Assembly (NCBI GenBank): GCA_965242495.1
Contig: OZ251446.1
Span: 3,100,001-3,164,000 of the forward strand
DNA length: 64,000 nucleotides
Reading direction: 5' to 3'
Source: CBDESN01 sp965242495
GTDB lineage: Bacteria; Pseudomonadota; Alphaproteobacteria; MPNO01
The notes beneath the pieces were generated by a model. The model saw only the letters and a program-made list of their open reading frames with translations, was not told the DNA's origin and made no database searches. Position numbers and translations under genes: made by a program. Of the stretch, positions 37,147-46,567 are shown one piece after another; positions within the stretch are counted from its first letter, which is position 1; every line of letters begins with the position of its first letter.

Positions 37147-38016
37147 ATGCCGGAAAAACCGCCCTCGTTTCAGGAGCTGATCCTGAAGCTGCACGCCTAT
37201 TGGTCCGGGCTTGGATGCGTCCTCCTACAGCCTTACGACATGGAGGTGGGGGCGGGCACCTTCCATCCCGCCACCGCGCTGCGCTCGCTCGGCGCGTCTC
37301 CTTGGCGGGCGGCCTACGTCCAGCCGTCGCGTCGCCCGGCCGACGGGCGCTACGGCGACAACCCCAACCGGTTGCAGCACTATTACCAGTATCAGGTCAT
37401 CCTCAAGCCGTCGCCGGCCGACAGCCAGGAACTCTATCTCGACAGCCTTCGCCATCTCGGCATCGACCCGTCCCGCCACGACGTCCGCTTCGTCGAGGAC
37501 GACTGGGAGAGCCCGACGCTGGGCGCCGCCGGCCTCGGCTGGGAGGTCTGGTGCGACGGGATGGAGGTCACGCAGTTCACCTATTTCCAGCAGGTCGGCG
37601 GCATCGAGTGCGATCCGGTCTCGGTCGAACTCACCTACGGCCTCGAGCGGCTGGCCATGTACGTCCAAGGGGTCGAAAACGTCTACGAGCTCGACATGAA
37701 CGGCGGCGGCGTGACCTATGGCGACGTGTTCCATCAGGCCGAACGCGAGTTTTCCGCCTATAACTTCGACTTCGCCGACACCGGCAGGCTGTTCCGGCAG
37801 TTCGAGTTCGCCGAAGACGAATGCCGCGCGATGCTGCGGGAGCGCCTGCCGCTGCCCGCCTACGACCAGTGCGTTAAGGCGAGCCACGCCTTCAACCTCC
37901 TCGACGCCCGCGGGGTGATCGGCGTCGCCGAGCGCGCCGCCTATATCGGGCGCGTGCGCGCCCTCGCCAAGGGCTGCTGCGAAGCCTGGCTCGCGAGCCG
38001 GGGAGAAGCGGCGTGA
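37147..38016 (+). CDS. glyQ: glycine--tRNA ligase alpha subunit
   Basis: GlyQ is the catalytic subunit of the bacterial alpha2beta2 glycyl-tRNA synthetase. The 289-residue product shows SFQELILKLHAYWSGLGCVL at the start, QPYDMEVGAGTFHPATALR, the class II motif 2 region AYVQPSRRPADGRYGDNPNR, and the motif 3 region LTYGLERLAMYVQGVENVYE. These are strongly conserved blocks, and length is standard. The glyS ATG follows the stop directly. Confidence 0.98.
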   Translation: MPEKPPSFQELILKLHAYWSGLGCVLLQPYDMEVGAGTFHPATALRSLGASPWRAAYVQPSRRPADGRYGDNPNRLQHYYQYQVILKPSPADSQELYLDSLRHLGIDPSRHDVRFVEDDWESPTLGAAGLGWEVWCDGMEVTQFTYFQQVGGIECDPVSVELTYGLERLAMYVQGVENVYELDMNGGGVTYGDVFHQAEREFSAYNFDFADTGRLFRQFEFAEDECRAMLRERLPLPAYDQCVKASHAFNLLDARGVIGVAERAAYIGRVRALAKGCCEAWLASRGEAA

Positions 38017-40101
38017 ATGGCTGAACTGCTGCTCGAACTGCTGTCGGAGGAAATCCCCGCCCGGATGCAGACCGCCGCCGCGGAGGGGCTGCGCCGACTG
38101 GTCGCCGCGCAGCTGGAGGCGGCCGGCGTCGGCGCCGCCCAGGCGACCGGATTCTCCACGCCGCGCCGCCTCGTGCTGGCGATGGAGGGTCTGCCTCCGT
38201 CTTTGCCCGGCGCGGTCGAGGAGAAGCGCGGCCCGCGCGTGGGCGCGCCCGACGAGGCGATCCAGGGTTTCCTCCGCGCCAACGGCCTCACGCTCCGAGA
38301 CTGCGTCCGCCGCGCGACCGACAAGGGCGAATTCTGGTTCGCCGCGGTCGAGCGTCCGGGGCGGCCGACCCCGGAGGTTCTGGGCGACGTACTGCCGCAG
38401 GCGATCCAGTCGCTCGTCTGGCCCAAATCCATGCGTTGGGGAGATGCGGCGTCGAACCCGATGCGATGGGTGCGACCGCTCCGGCGGGTGCTGTGTCTGT
38501 TCGACGGCAGGGCGCTGCCGCTCCGGCTGCCGCTCGCCGGGGTGGTTTGCGACGGCCGCACCGTCGGCCACCGGGTCCATGCGCCGGCGCCGTTCGCGGT
38601 CGCAACCTTCGGCGCCTACGCCGCCGGGTTGCGCGCACGCAAGGTGGTCCTCGACGCCGCGGAACGGCGCCGGATCGTCGCCGCCGAGGCCGGGCGGCTC
38701 GCCGCGGCGGAGGGGCTCCGGATCAAGGACGATCCCGCCCTCCTCGACGAGGTCGCCGGGCTGGTCGAGTGGCCGGTGGCGCGGATCGGGCGGATCGACG
38801 ACGAGTTCATGACGCTCCCGCCCGAGGTCCTGAGCACGGCGATGCGGACTCATCAGAAGTATTTCTCGACCCTCGACGCCGAGGGACGCCCCGCGCCCCG
38901 CTTCGTCCTGGTCGCCGACATTGAGGCCGAGGACGGCGGCCGCGCCGTCGTCGCCGGCAACGAGCGCGTCCTGCGGGCGCGGCTGGCCGACGCCAGGTTC
39001 TTCCGGGACCAGGATCGCGCGCGGAAGCTGGAGGATCGCGTCCCCGACCTCGCCGGGGTGCTGTTCCACGCCAGGTTGGGGACGCTCGGCGACAAGACGG
39101 CCCGGTTGCAAATGCTGGCCGCGGCGCTCGCCCCGTTCGTCCCCGACTGCGACCCTGCTCTCGCCCGCCGCGCCGCCCTGCTCGCCAAGGCGGACCTCAC
39201 CACCGGGCTGGTGGGCGAGTTTCCCGAACTCCAGGGCGTCATGGGGCGGCATTACGCGCTCGACCAGGGCGAGACCGAGGCCGTCGCCGATGCGATCGGC
39301 GAGCAATACGCGCCGCTGGGGCCCAACGATCGCTGCCCCGCCGCGCCGGTCGGCGTCGCTCTGGCCCTCGCCGACAAGATCGACACGCTCTACTGGTTCT
39401 TCGCCGCCGGCGAGCGGCCGACCGGATCCAAGGACCCGTTCGCGCTGCGCCGGGCCGCGCTCGGCATCGTCCGCCTGATCCTGGAGAACCGCCTGCGCCT
39501 GCCGCTGCGCGAGGCGTTCGCTTTGGCCGCCGCCGGCGACGCGCTGCCGGCGGGCGAGCGCGACGACGGCGCGGTCGAGGCGCTGCTCGCGTTCTTCGCC
39601 GAACGGCTGAAGGCGCATCTGCGTGGGCGCCAGGTGCGGCGCGACCTGATCGACGCCGTCTTCGCCCTCGATCACGAGGACGATCTGGCGCGTCTGCTGG
39701 CGCGGGTCGAGGCGCTCGAAGCGTTCCTCGGCGGCGCCGACGGGGCCAATCTGCTCGTCGCCCACAAGCGCGCCGCCAACATCGTCGCCATCGAGGAAAG
39801 GAAAGACGGCAGGTCCTATGCCGGGGCCGCCGTCGCCGCCCTGCTCGACCGGCCCGAGGAGCGCGACCTGTTCGAAAGCCTCGTCGGCCTGGCGTCCCGC
39901 CTCCGGCCGCCGCTGGAGGAGGAGCGGTTCGACGACGCGATGACGATCCTCGCCGGCCTGCGCGCGCCGGTCGACGCCTTCTTCGATCGCGTGAAGGTCA
40001 ACTGCGCCGAGGCGGACCGGCGCGCCAACCGCCTGAAGCTGTTGTCGCAGATCCGGGCGGCCACCGGCGCGGTCGCCGATTTCTCCCGCATCGAGGGCTG
40101 A
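38017..40101 (+). CDS. glyS: glycine--tRNA ligase beta subunit
   Basis: GlyS recognises tRNA(Gly) for the alpha/beta enzyme. The 694-residue product has ELLLELLSEEIPARMQ at the N-terminus, then WPKSMRWGDAASNPMRWVRP. An HD-like domain region (AALLAKADLTTGLVGEFPELQGVMG) precedes DKIDTLYWFFAAGERPTGSKDPFALRRAAL and a C-terminal anticodon-binding domain. Length is typical. It starts on the base after the glyQ stop, so translation is coupled. Confidence 0.97.
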   Translation: MAELLLELLSEEIPARMQTAAAEGLRRLVAAQLEAAGVGAAQATGFSTPRRLVLAMEGLPPSLPGAVEEKRGPRVGAPDEAIQGFLRANGLTLRDCVRRATDKGEFWFAAVERPGRPTPEVLGDVLPQAIQSLVWPKSMRWGDAASNPMRWVRPLRRVLCLFDGRALPLRLPLAGVVCDGRTVGHRVHAPAPFAVATFGAYAAGLRARKVVLDAAERRRIVAAEAGRLAAAEGLRIKDDPALLDEVAGLVEWPVARIGRIDDEFMTLPPEVLSTAMRTHQKYFSTLDAEGRPAPRFVLVADIEAEDGGRAVVAGNERVLRARLADARFFRDQDRARKLEDRVPDLAGVLFHARLGTLGDKTARLQMLAAALAPFVPDCDPALARRAALLAKADLTTGLVGEFPELQGVMGRHYALDQGETEAVADAIGEQYAPLGPNDRCPAAPVGVALALADKIDTLYWFFAAGERPTGSKDPFALRRAALGIVRLILENRLRLPLREAFALAAAGDALPAGERDDGAVEALLAFFAERLKAHLRGRQVRRDLIDAVFALDHEDDLARLLARVEALEAFLGGADGANLLVAHKRAANIVAIEERKDGRSYAGAAVAALLDRPEERDLFESLVGLASRLRPPLEEERFDDAMTILAGLRAPVDAFFDRVKVNCAEADRRANRLKLLSQIRAATGAVADFSRIEG

Positions 40102-40102
40102 C

Positions 40103-42796
40103 GTGGAGCGCGCTCGGGTCTATCGCTTCGGCGGCGGGACGGCCGACGGCCACGCCGGAATGACCGGGCTGCTGGGCGGCAAGGGCGCCAATCTCGCCGA
40201 GATGAGCCGCCTGGGGCTGCCGGTCCCGCCCGGCTTCACCATCCCCACCTCGGTGTGCACGGCGTTCTACGACAACGACCGGCGCTTTCCCGAAGGGCTT
40301 CGGGAGGAGGTCGACGCCGCCCTGGCCGAGGTCGAGGCCGTCGCCGGGGCCGAGTTCGGCGACGCCGGGAACCCGCTCCTGCTGTCGGTGCGTTCGGGGG
40401 CGCGCGCGTCGATGCCGGGCATGATGGACACCGTGCTCAATCTCGGGCTCAACGACGAGACCGTCGCCGGACTCGCCCGCAGCAGCGCCGATCCGAGATT
40501 CGCCCAGGACAGCTACCGCCGGTTCCTCCAGATGTACGCCGACGTGGTGCTGGGCGTCAGCCACCAGAATTTCGAGGAGATCCTGGACAGCCACAAGCTG
40601 CTGCTGGGCGTCGCGCTCGACACCGAGCTGTCGGCGGACGACTGGGGCCGGGTGATTGCGGCCTACAAGGAGCGCATCGAGGAGGAGCGCGGCGAGCCCT
40701 TCCCGCAGGACGTCCGCGCGCAGCTCTGGGGCGCGATCGGCGCGGTCTTCGGCAGCTGGACCAACCAGCGCGCGGTCACCTATCGCAAGCTCCACGCCAT
40801 TCCGGCGGATTGGGGCACGGCCGTGACCGTGCAGGCGATGGTCTTCGGCAATCGGGGCGACGACTGCGCCACCGGCGTCGCGTTCACGCGCAACCCCTCG
40901 ACCGGGGAAGACGCCTTCTACGGCGAGTTCCTGGTCAACGCGCAGGGCGAGGACGTGGTGGCGGGCATCCGCACGCCGCAGCATCTGACCGCCGCCGCGC
41001 GCCGGGCCGAGGGCGCGGCGCCGCCGTCGATGGAGGAGGCGATGCCGGCGGCGTTCGCCAAGCTGCAAGAGGTCCGCCGCACGCTCGAGACCCATTATCG
41101 CGACATGCAGGATCTCGAATTCACGGTGCAGCAGGGAACGCTGTGGATGCTCCAGACCCGGAGCGGCAAGCGGAGCGCGGCGGCGGCGCTCAAGATCGCC
41201 TGCGACATGGCGGCGGAAGGGTTGATCGACGAAGCCGACGCGGTGGCCCGCATCGACCCCGGCTCCCTCGACCAGCTGCTGCACCCGACGCTCGACCCGA
41301 ACGCCGAGCGCCGGCTGCTGACGCGCGCGATCGCGGCCTCGCCGGGCGCGGCGTCGGGCAAGGTGGCGCTGAGCGCGGACGAGGCGGAGACGCTGGCGCA
41401 GCGGGGCGAACCGGCCATCCTGGTGCGGGCCGAGACCAGCCCCGAGGACATCCACGGCATGCACGCGGCCCGGGGCGTCCTCACCAGCCGCGGCGGCTCG
41501 ACCAGTCACGCCGCGGTGGTGGCCCGCGGCATGGGGCGGCCCTGCGTCGTCGGCGCGAGCGCCCTCCGGATCGACGAGGCCGCCCGGACCGTCGCCGTCG
41601 GCGGCGTCGCCGTCGCCGCCGGCGACGTCATCACCATCGACGGCGCGTCGGGGGAGGTGCTGCTGGGCGAGGTCCCGACGATCCATCCCGAACTGTCGGG
41701 CGATTTCGCGACGCTGATGGGCTGGGCGGACGAGATCCGCACCCTCGGCGTCCGCGCCAACGCCGAGACTCCGGCCGATGCGCGCGCCGCGATCCGGTTC
41801 GGCGCCGAGGGCATCGGGTTGAGCCGGACCGAGCACATGTTCTTCGAGGCCGACCGCATCGTCGCCGTGCGCGAGATGATCCTGGCCGCCGACGCCGCGG
41901 GCCGGCGCGCGGCCCTCGACAAGATATTGCCGATGCAGCGCGCCGACTTCATCGAACTGTTCCGCATCATGGACGGCCGGCCGATCACGATCCGGCTGCT
42001 CGATCCGCCGCTGCACGAATTCCTGCCGCACTCGTCGGACGAGATGCGAGAGGTGGCGAAAGCGACCGGGAGCGATCCGGAGTCGGTGCGCGCGCGGGCG
42101 GCCGAACTGAAGGAGCTCAACCCGATGCTGGGCCATCGCGGCTGTCGGCTGGGGATCACCTTCCCCGAGATCTACGAGATGCAGGCGCGGGCGATCTTCG
42201 AGGCCGCGGCGACGGTGCGGGACGGCGGCCAGGCGGTGCGCCCCGAGATCATGATCCCGCTGGTCGCGACCGGGGCGGAGTACGACCTGTTGCACGATGC
42301 GATCGGCCGCGTCGCCGAGCGGGTCGCCGCCGAGCGGGGCGCGGGGCCGGACTATCTGGCGGGGACGATGATCGAACTGCCGCGCGCCGCCCTCCGCGCC
42401 GGCGAGATCGCCGCGAAGGCCGAGTTCTTCAGCTTCGGGACCAACGATCTGACGCAGACGGCGTTCGGCTTGTCGCGCGACGACTCGGCGCCGTTCCTCG
42501 CCGCCTACGCCGATCTCGGCCTGTTCGAGACCGACCCGTTCGTCTCGATCGACGTGGACGGCGTGGGCGAGCTGGTGGAGATCGCCGTCCAACGCGGCCG
42601 CGCCGCCCGTCCCGGCCTGAAGCTCGGCATCTGCGGCGAACATGGCGGCGACCCCCGCTCGATCGAGTTCTGCGCCCGCATCGGACTCGACTACGTCTCC
42701 TGCTCGCCCTACCGCGTCCCCACCGCCCGCCTGGCCGCCGCGCAAGCAGCCCTCCGACGGCGGGAGCGGCGCGAGAGCGGCGGAACGGGCCGATGA
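40103..42796 (+). CDS. ppdK: pyruvate, phosphate dikinase
   Basis: PPDK interconverts pyruvate, ATP and phosphate with phosphoenolpyruvate, AMP and pyrophosphate. The 897-residue product has an N-terminal nucleotide-binding domain (GLLGGKGANLAEMSRLGLPV), the swivelling phosphohistidine domain with TSRGGSTSHAAVVARGMG (His near residue 468), and the PEP-binding barrel with ICGEHGGDP (Cys near residue 843). Length fits the non-plant bacterial enzyme. The start is GTG at 40103, one base after the glyS stop; glyS-ppdK adjacency is common in alphaproteobacteria. Confidence 0.96.
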   Translation: MERARVYRFGGGTADGHAGMTGLLGGKGANLAEMSRLGLPVPPGFTIPTSVCTAFYDNDRRFPEGLREEVDAALAEVEAVAGAEFGDAGNPLLLSVRSGARASMPGMMDTVLNLGLNDETVAGLARSSADPRFAQDSYRRFLQMYADVVLGVSHQNFEEILDSHKLLLGVALDTELSADDWGRVIAAYKERIEEERGEPFPQDVRAQLWGAIGAVFGSWTNQRAVTYRKLHAIPADWGTAVTVQAMVFGNRGDDCATGVAFTRNPSTGEDAFYGEFLVNAQGEDVVAGIRTPQHLTAAARRAEGAAPPSMEEAMPAAFAKLQEVRRTLETHYRDMQDLEFTVQQGTLWMLQTRSGKRSAAAALKIACDMAAEGLIDEADAVARIDPGSLDQLLHPTLDPNAERRLLTRAIAASPGAASGKVALSADEAETLAQRGEPAILVRAETSPEDIHGMHAARGVLTSRGGSTSHAAVVARGMGRPCVVGASALRIDEAARTVAVGGVAVAAGDVITIDGASGEVLLGEVPTIHPELSGDFATLMGWADEIRTLGVRANAETPADARAAIRFGAEGIGLSRTEHMFFEADRIVAVREMILAADAAGRRAALDKILPMQRADFIELFRIMDGRPITIRLLDPPLHEFLPHSSDEMREVAKATGSDPESVRARAAELKELNPMLGHRGCRLGITFPEIYEMQARAIFEAAATVRDGGQAVRPEIMIPLVATGAEYDLLHDAIGRVAERVAAERGAGPDYLAGTMIELPRAALRAGEIAAKAEFFSFGTNDLTQTAFGLSRDDSAPFLAAYADLGLFETDPFVSIDVDGVGELVEIAVQRGRAARPGLKLGICGEHGGDPRSIEFCARIGLDYVSCSPYRVPTARLAAAQAALRRRERRESGGTGR

Positions 42797-42824
42797 ACGG
42801 CGCCGAAAGCCCGGCCGGAACGCC

Positions 42825-44885
42825 ATGCCCTGGTTGATCGGCATCGACGTCGGCGGCACCTTCACCGACTTCCATGCGCTCGATACCGCGTCGGGGGCGG
42901 TGCGGCTGTTCAAGCATCCGTCCACCCCCGCCGATCCGGCGGCCGCAATTCTCGACGGGCTGCGGGCGATGATGGCGGCGCATGGCGTCGAGGCGGCCGG
43001 GATCGGGCGCATCGCTCACGGCACGACGGTCGCGACCAACGCGCTGATCCAGCGCCGGGGCGGCGCCGTCGCCCTGATCACGACCGCGGGGTTTCGCGAC
43101 CTGCTCGAGATCGGACGGCAGACGCGGCCCCATATGTACGACCTCCAGACCGACCGACCGCCGCCGCTGGCGCCGCGCGAGCGCCGGTTCGAGGTCGAGG
43201 AGCGGATGACCGCCGAGGGCGCGGCGATCGCGCCGCTGACCGACGAAGCGATCGAGGCCGCGGTCGAGGCGGCCATCGCCTCGGGCGCCGACGCCTGCGC
43301 GGTCTGTCTTCTGTTCTCGCATGTCGACGACAGCCACGAGCGCCGCATCGGCGGGGCCTTCGCCAGGCGCGACGGCGCCGTCCACGTCTCGCTGTCGGCC
43401 GAGATCCAGCCCGAGTTCCGCGAATACGAGCGCTTCTCGACCGCGGTCCTCAACGCTTATCTGCAACCGGTGATGGACCGCTATCTGGCGACGCTGGAGA
43501 GCGGGCTGGCGCGGCGGGTCCCGGCCGCGCCGGTCGGCATCTATCAGTCGAGCGGCGGGTTGATGTCGGTCGGCCGCGCGCGCCGCTTCCCGGTGCGCAC
43601 CGCTCTGTCGGGGCCGGCGGCGGGCGTGGTCGGCGCGGTCGATGCGGCTCGCGCCGCCGACCGGCCCGACGTGATCACGCTCGACATGGGCGGGACGAGC
43701 GCCGACGTGGCCCTGATCCGGGGCTACGACGCCGGCGTGGGCTTCGACCGCGAGGTCGCGGGCTTTCCGGTCCGCCTGCCGATGGTGGACATCGAGACCG
43801 TGGGCGCCGGCGGCGGCTCGATCGCCTGGTTCGACCGCGACGGCCTGCTCAAGGTCGGGCCGGCGAGCGCCGGCGCCGACCCGGGTCCCGCCTGCTACGG
43901 GCGCGGCGGCGGCGAACCCACGGTCACCGACGCCAACCTGCTGCTGGGCCGGCTGTCGCCGGAAGGGCTGATCGGCGGCCGCATGCGCCTCGACGCCGAC
44001 GCCGCGCGCGCGGCGTTCGCGCCCGCGGCGCAGCGCCTCGGCTTTTCGGTCGAGCGCGCCGCCCTGGGCGTCCTCGGCATCGTCGCCGCCAACATGATGC
44101 GCGCCATCCGCGCCGTCTCCGTCGAGCGCGGCCTGGACCCGCGCGGCTACGCGCTGATGGCCTTCGGCGGCGCCGGACCGCTCCATGCCGGAGAGGTCGC
44201 GCGGAGCCTCGGCATCCCGGAGATCGTCGTTCCCCCGGCGCCCGGCATCCTGTGCGCCCGCGGACTGATCGTCTCGGACCTCAAGGAGGATTTCGTACGC
44301 ACCGTCCGCGTCCCGGTCGCCGCCGCCGGGTTGGATGCGGCCCGCCGCGCCCTCGACGAGCTGGCCGGGCGCGCCGCGGCCTGGTTCGCGGCCGAAGGAG
44401 CGGCGCCGGCGGCGGGCCGGCTCGCCGTCACGCTCGACATGCGCTATGTCGGGCAGAACTACGAGCTGGCGGTGCCGCAGGGCGAGACCGCCGGCGACGG
44501 GCGGCCCGTCCTCGCCGCGGCCCCGGAACTGCGCGCCGCCTTCTTCGAGGCCCATGAACGCCGGTACGGCTTCCACGACCCGGCGGGCGAGGTCGAGCTG
44601 GTCAACGTCCGGCTGAGCGCCGGCGCGCGGCTCGCCGACCCCGACCGCCCGTCGCCGACGCCCGCCGCCGCGTCCGCGCCCCGGGCCGCGAGCCGGCGCG
44701 CGGTCCGCTTCGCCGCCGATGCGCCCGTCCGCGCCCCGGTCTACGATCGCGCAACCTTGGCGCCCGGCCATCGGCTGACCGGCCCGGCGATCGTCGAGCA
44801 GCTGGATGCGACGACCGTGCTGCATCCCGGCGACCGGCTCCGGGTCGACGGGGCCGGCAATCTGCTGATCGAGGTGAATCCGTGA
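42825..44885 (+). CDS. hydantoinase/oxoprolinase subunit A (HyuA family)
   Basis: HyuA-type proteins are the ATP-using subunits of N-methylhydantoinase, 5-oxoprolinase and acetone-carboxylase-like enzymes. The 686-residue product starts MPWLIGIDVGGTFTDFHALD, the ASKHA phosphate loop. It has IAHGTTVATNALIQRRGG, TLDMGGTSADVALI near residue 286, VGAGGGSIAW, and GLDPRGYALMAFGGAGPLHA. Its stop overlaps the GTG start of the B subunit. The ring opened cannot be named; the acyl-CoA synthetase and importer nearby suggest a catabolic pathway. Confidence 0.92.
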   Translation: MPWLIGIDVGGTFTDFHALDTASGAVRLFKHPSTPADPAAAILDGLRAMMAAHGVEAAGIGRIAHGTTVATNALIQRRGGAVALITTAGFRDLLEIGRQTRPHMYDLQTDRPPPLAPRERRFEVEERMTAEGAAIAPLTDEAIEAAVEAAIASGADACAVCLLFSHVDDSHERRIGGAFARRDGAVHVSLSAEIQPEFREYERFSTAVLNAYLQPVMDRYLATLESGLARRVPAAPVGIYQSSGGLMSVGRARRFPVRTALSGPAAGVVGAVDAARAADRPDVITLDMGGTSADVALIRGYDAGVGFDREVAGFPVRLPMVDIETVGAGGGSIAWFDRDGLLKVGPASAGADPGPACYGRGGGEPTVTDANLLLGRLSPEGLIGGRMRLDADAARAAFAPAAQRLGFSVERAALGVLGIVAANMMRAIRAVSVERGLDPRGYALMAFGGAGPLHAGEVARSLGIPEIVVPPAPGILCARGLIVSDLKEDFVRTVRVPVAAAGLDAARRALDELAGRAAAWFAAEGAAPAAGRLAVTLDMRYVGQNYELAVPQGETAGDGRPVLAAAPELRAAFFEAHERRYGFHDPAGEVELVNVRLSAGARLADPDRPSPTPAAASAPRAASRRAVRFAADAPVRAPVYDRATLAPGHRLTGPAIVEQLDATTVLHPGDRLRVDGAGNLLIEVNP

Positions 44886-46567
44886 CCGCACTCGACCCGA
44901 TCGCGCTCGAGATCGTCTACAACGCGCTCAAATCGGTCGCCGACGAGACCTTCATCGCGCTGATGAAAAGCGCCTATTCGACCAACATCAAGGAGCGCCG
45001 CGACCACTCCACCGCGATCATGGACAAGGACGGCCGGCTCGTCGTCCAGGCCGCGTCGTCGCTGCCGGTCCATCTCGCGTCGATGACCGGCCTGATGTCC
45101 CATCTGCTCGAGAAATTCGGGACCGACCTGGCGGAGGGCGACGTCTTCGTCGCCAACGATCCCCACAGCGCCGGCGGCACCCACCTCCCCGACGTCAACA
45201 TGGCCATGCCGGTATTCGCGGACGGGCGGCTGCTGGGTTTCGCCTGCAACATCGCGCATCACGCCGACATGGGCGGCATGGCGCCGGGCAGCATGGCGGG
45301 CGGCATGTCGGAGATCTACCAGGAAGGGCTGCGTATCCCGGTCGTCCGGCTGTTCCGCGCCGGGGCGCTGCAACAGGACCTGCTCGACCTGGTGCTGCTC
45401 AACGTCCGCGCGCCGGAGGAGCGCCGGGGCGACTACTTCGCCCAGGTCGCCGCCTGCCGGCTGGGCCGGCGCCGTCTGCTCGACGCCGCCGCGACCTTCG
45501 GCGCCGCGGTCCTGGAGACCGCCTTCGCCGAGATCGTCGAGCGCACCGCGCGACGCATGCGCGAGGCCGTGGCGACGATCCCGGACGGGACCTATCGGTT
45601 CGAGGACCTGATGGACGACGACGGGCTCGGCAGCGCCGACATCCCGATCCGGCTCCGCATCGACGTGGCGGGGGATCGGGTGCGGTTCGATTTCGCCGGC
45701 AGCGCGGCGCAGGTGCCGGGCAACATCAACGTGACCCGGAACGCGACCCAGGCATCGGTCTGCTATGCGCTCAAGGCGCTGCTCGACCCCGACGTCCCCA
45801 ACAACCAGGGCATGCTGGACCTGCCCGAGATATCGGTTCCGCGCGGCTCGCTGCTGGACGCCGCCTTCCCCGCTCCGGTCGCGGCCCGCGCCAACACCTG
45901 CCAGCGCATCATCGACGCGATCATCGGCGCGCTCGCCGAGGCGCTCCCCGACCGCGCCGTGGGCGCCGCCAACGGAGCCAACACGACCGCCGTCTTCTCC
46001 GGCGTCGATCCGCGCAACGGGCGGCCCTACGTCTATCTCGAAACCCTGGGCGGCGGATTCGGCGGGCGCGTCGGCAAGGACGGCAAGGACGGCGTCCAGG
46101 CGCACATCACCAACACGTCGAACCTGCCGGTCGAGGCGATCGAGACGGAGTATCCGCTGCGCGTCGAGTCCTACGGGCTGGTCGAGGACTCGGGCGGGGC
46201 GGGAAGACACCGGGGCGGGTTGGGGCTCCGCCGCGTCGTCCGGCCGGTCGGGCATGACTGCGAGTTCAACGGCGCCGGCGAACGATTCGCGCACCGGCCC
46301 TGGGGCGTCTTCGGCGGCGAGCCGGGCGGCGTCGGGCGCTTCGCCCTGATCGGCGCGGACGGCGCCGAGCGCGTTCTCGCCGCCAAGCCGACGGGCGTCC
46401 GCGTCGGCGACGGCGAGGGCGTGGTCGTCGAATCGCCGGGCGCGGGCGGTTACGGCCCCGCCGCCGACCGCCCGCAGGCCCTGCTCGACGAAGATCGCCG
46501 GAGCGGCAAGTTCTCCGCCGCCTATCTCGCCCGCCATTACGGCGGCCGGGCGGAAGAAGACGCATGA
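44882..46567 (+). CDS. hydantoinase subunit B (HyuB family)
   Basis: The 561-residue product is the partner of the upstream A subunit. Family blocks are DPIALEIVYNALKSVADE, KERRDHSTAIMD, VFVANDPHSAGGTHLPDVNM, CNIAHHADMGG with metal-binding candidates, and NPxxGRPYVYLETLGGGFGGR-like sequence near residue 380. VRVGDGEGVVVESPGAGGYG near the end is typical. The start is GTG at 44882, coupled to subunit A. The stop overlaps the ATG of the acyl-CoA synthetase. Confidence 0.92.
   Translation: MTALDPIALEIVYNALKSVADETFIALMKSAYSTNIKERRDHSTAIMDKDGRLVVQAASSLPVHLASMTGLMSHLLEKFGTDLAEGDVFVANDPHSAGGTHLPDVNMAMPVFADGRLLGFACNIAHHADMGGMAPGSMAGGMSEIYQEGLRIPVVRLFRAGALQQDLLDLVLLNVRAPEERRGDYFAQVAACRLGRRRLLDAAATFGAAVLETAFAEIVERTARRMREAVATIPDGTYRFEDLMDDDGLGSADIPIRLRIDVAGDRVRFDFAGSAAQVPGNINVTRNATQASVCYALKALLDPDVPNNQGMLDLPEISVPRGSLLDAAFPAPVAARANTCQRIIDAIIGALAEALPDRAVGAANGANTTAVFSGVDPRNGRPYVYLETLGGGFGGRVGKDGKDGVQAHITNTSNLPVEAIETEYPLRVESYGLVEDSGGAGRHRGGLGLRRVVRPVGHDCEFNGAGERFAHRPWGVFGGEPGGVGRFALIGADGAERVLAAKPTGVRVGDGEGVVVESPGAGGYGPAADRPQALLDEDRRSGKFSAAYLARHYGGRAEEDA

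Noticed and set aside
40255..42837. 860-codon plus-strand frame inside ppdK
   Set aside because: Arginine-rich out-of-frame reading of ppdK without motifs.
39998..43012. About 1000-codon minus-strand frame opposite ppdK
   Set aside because: Antisense shadow of ppdK, with composition typical of mirrored codons and no motifs.
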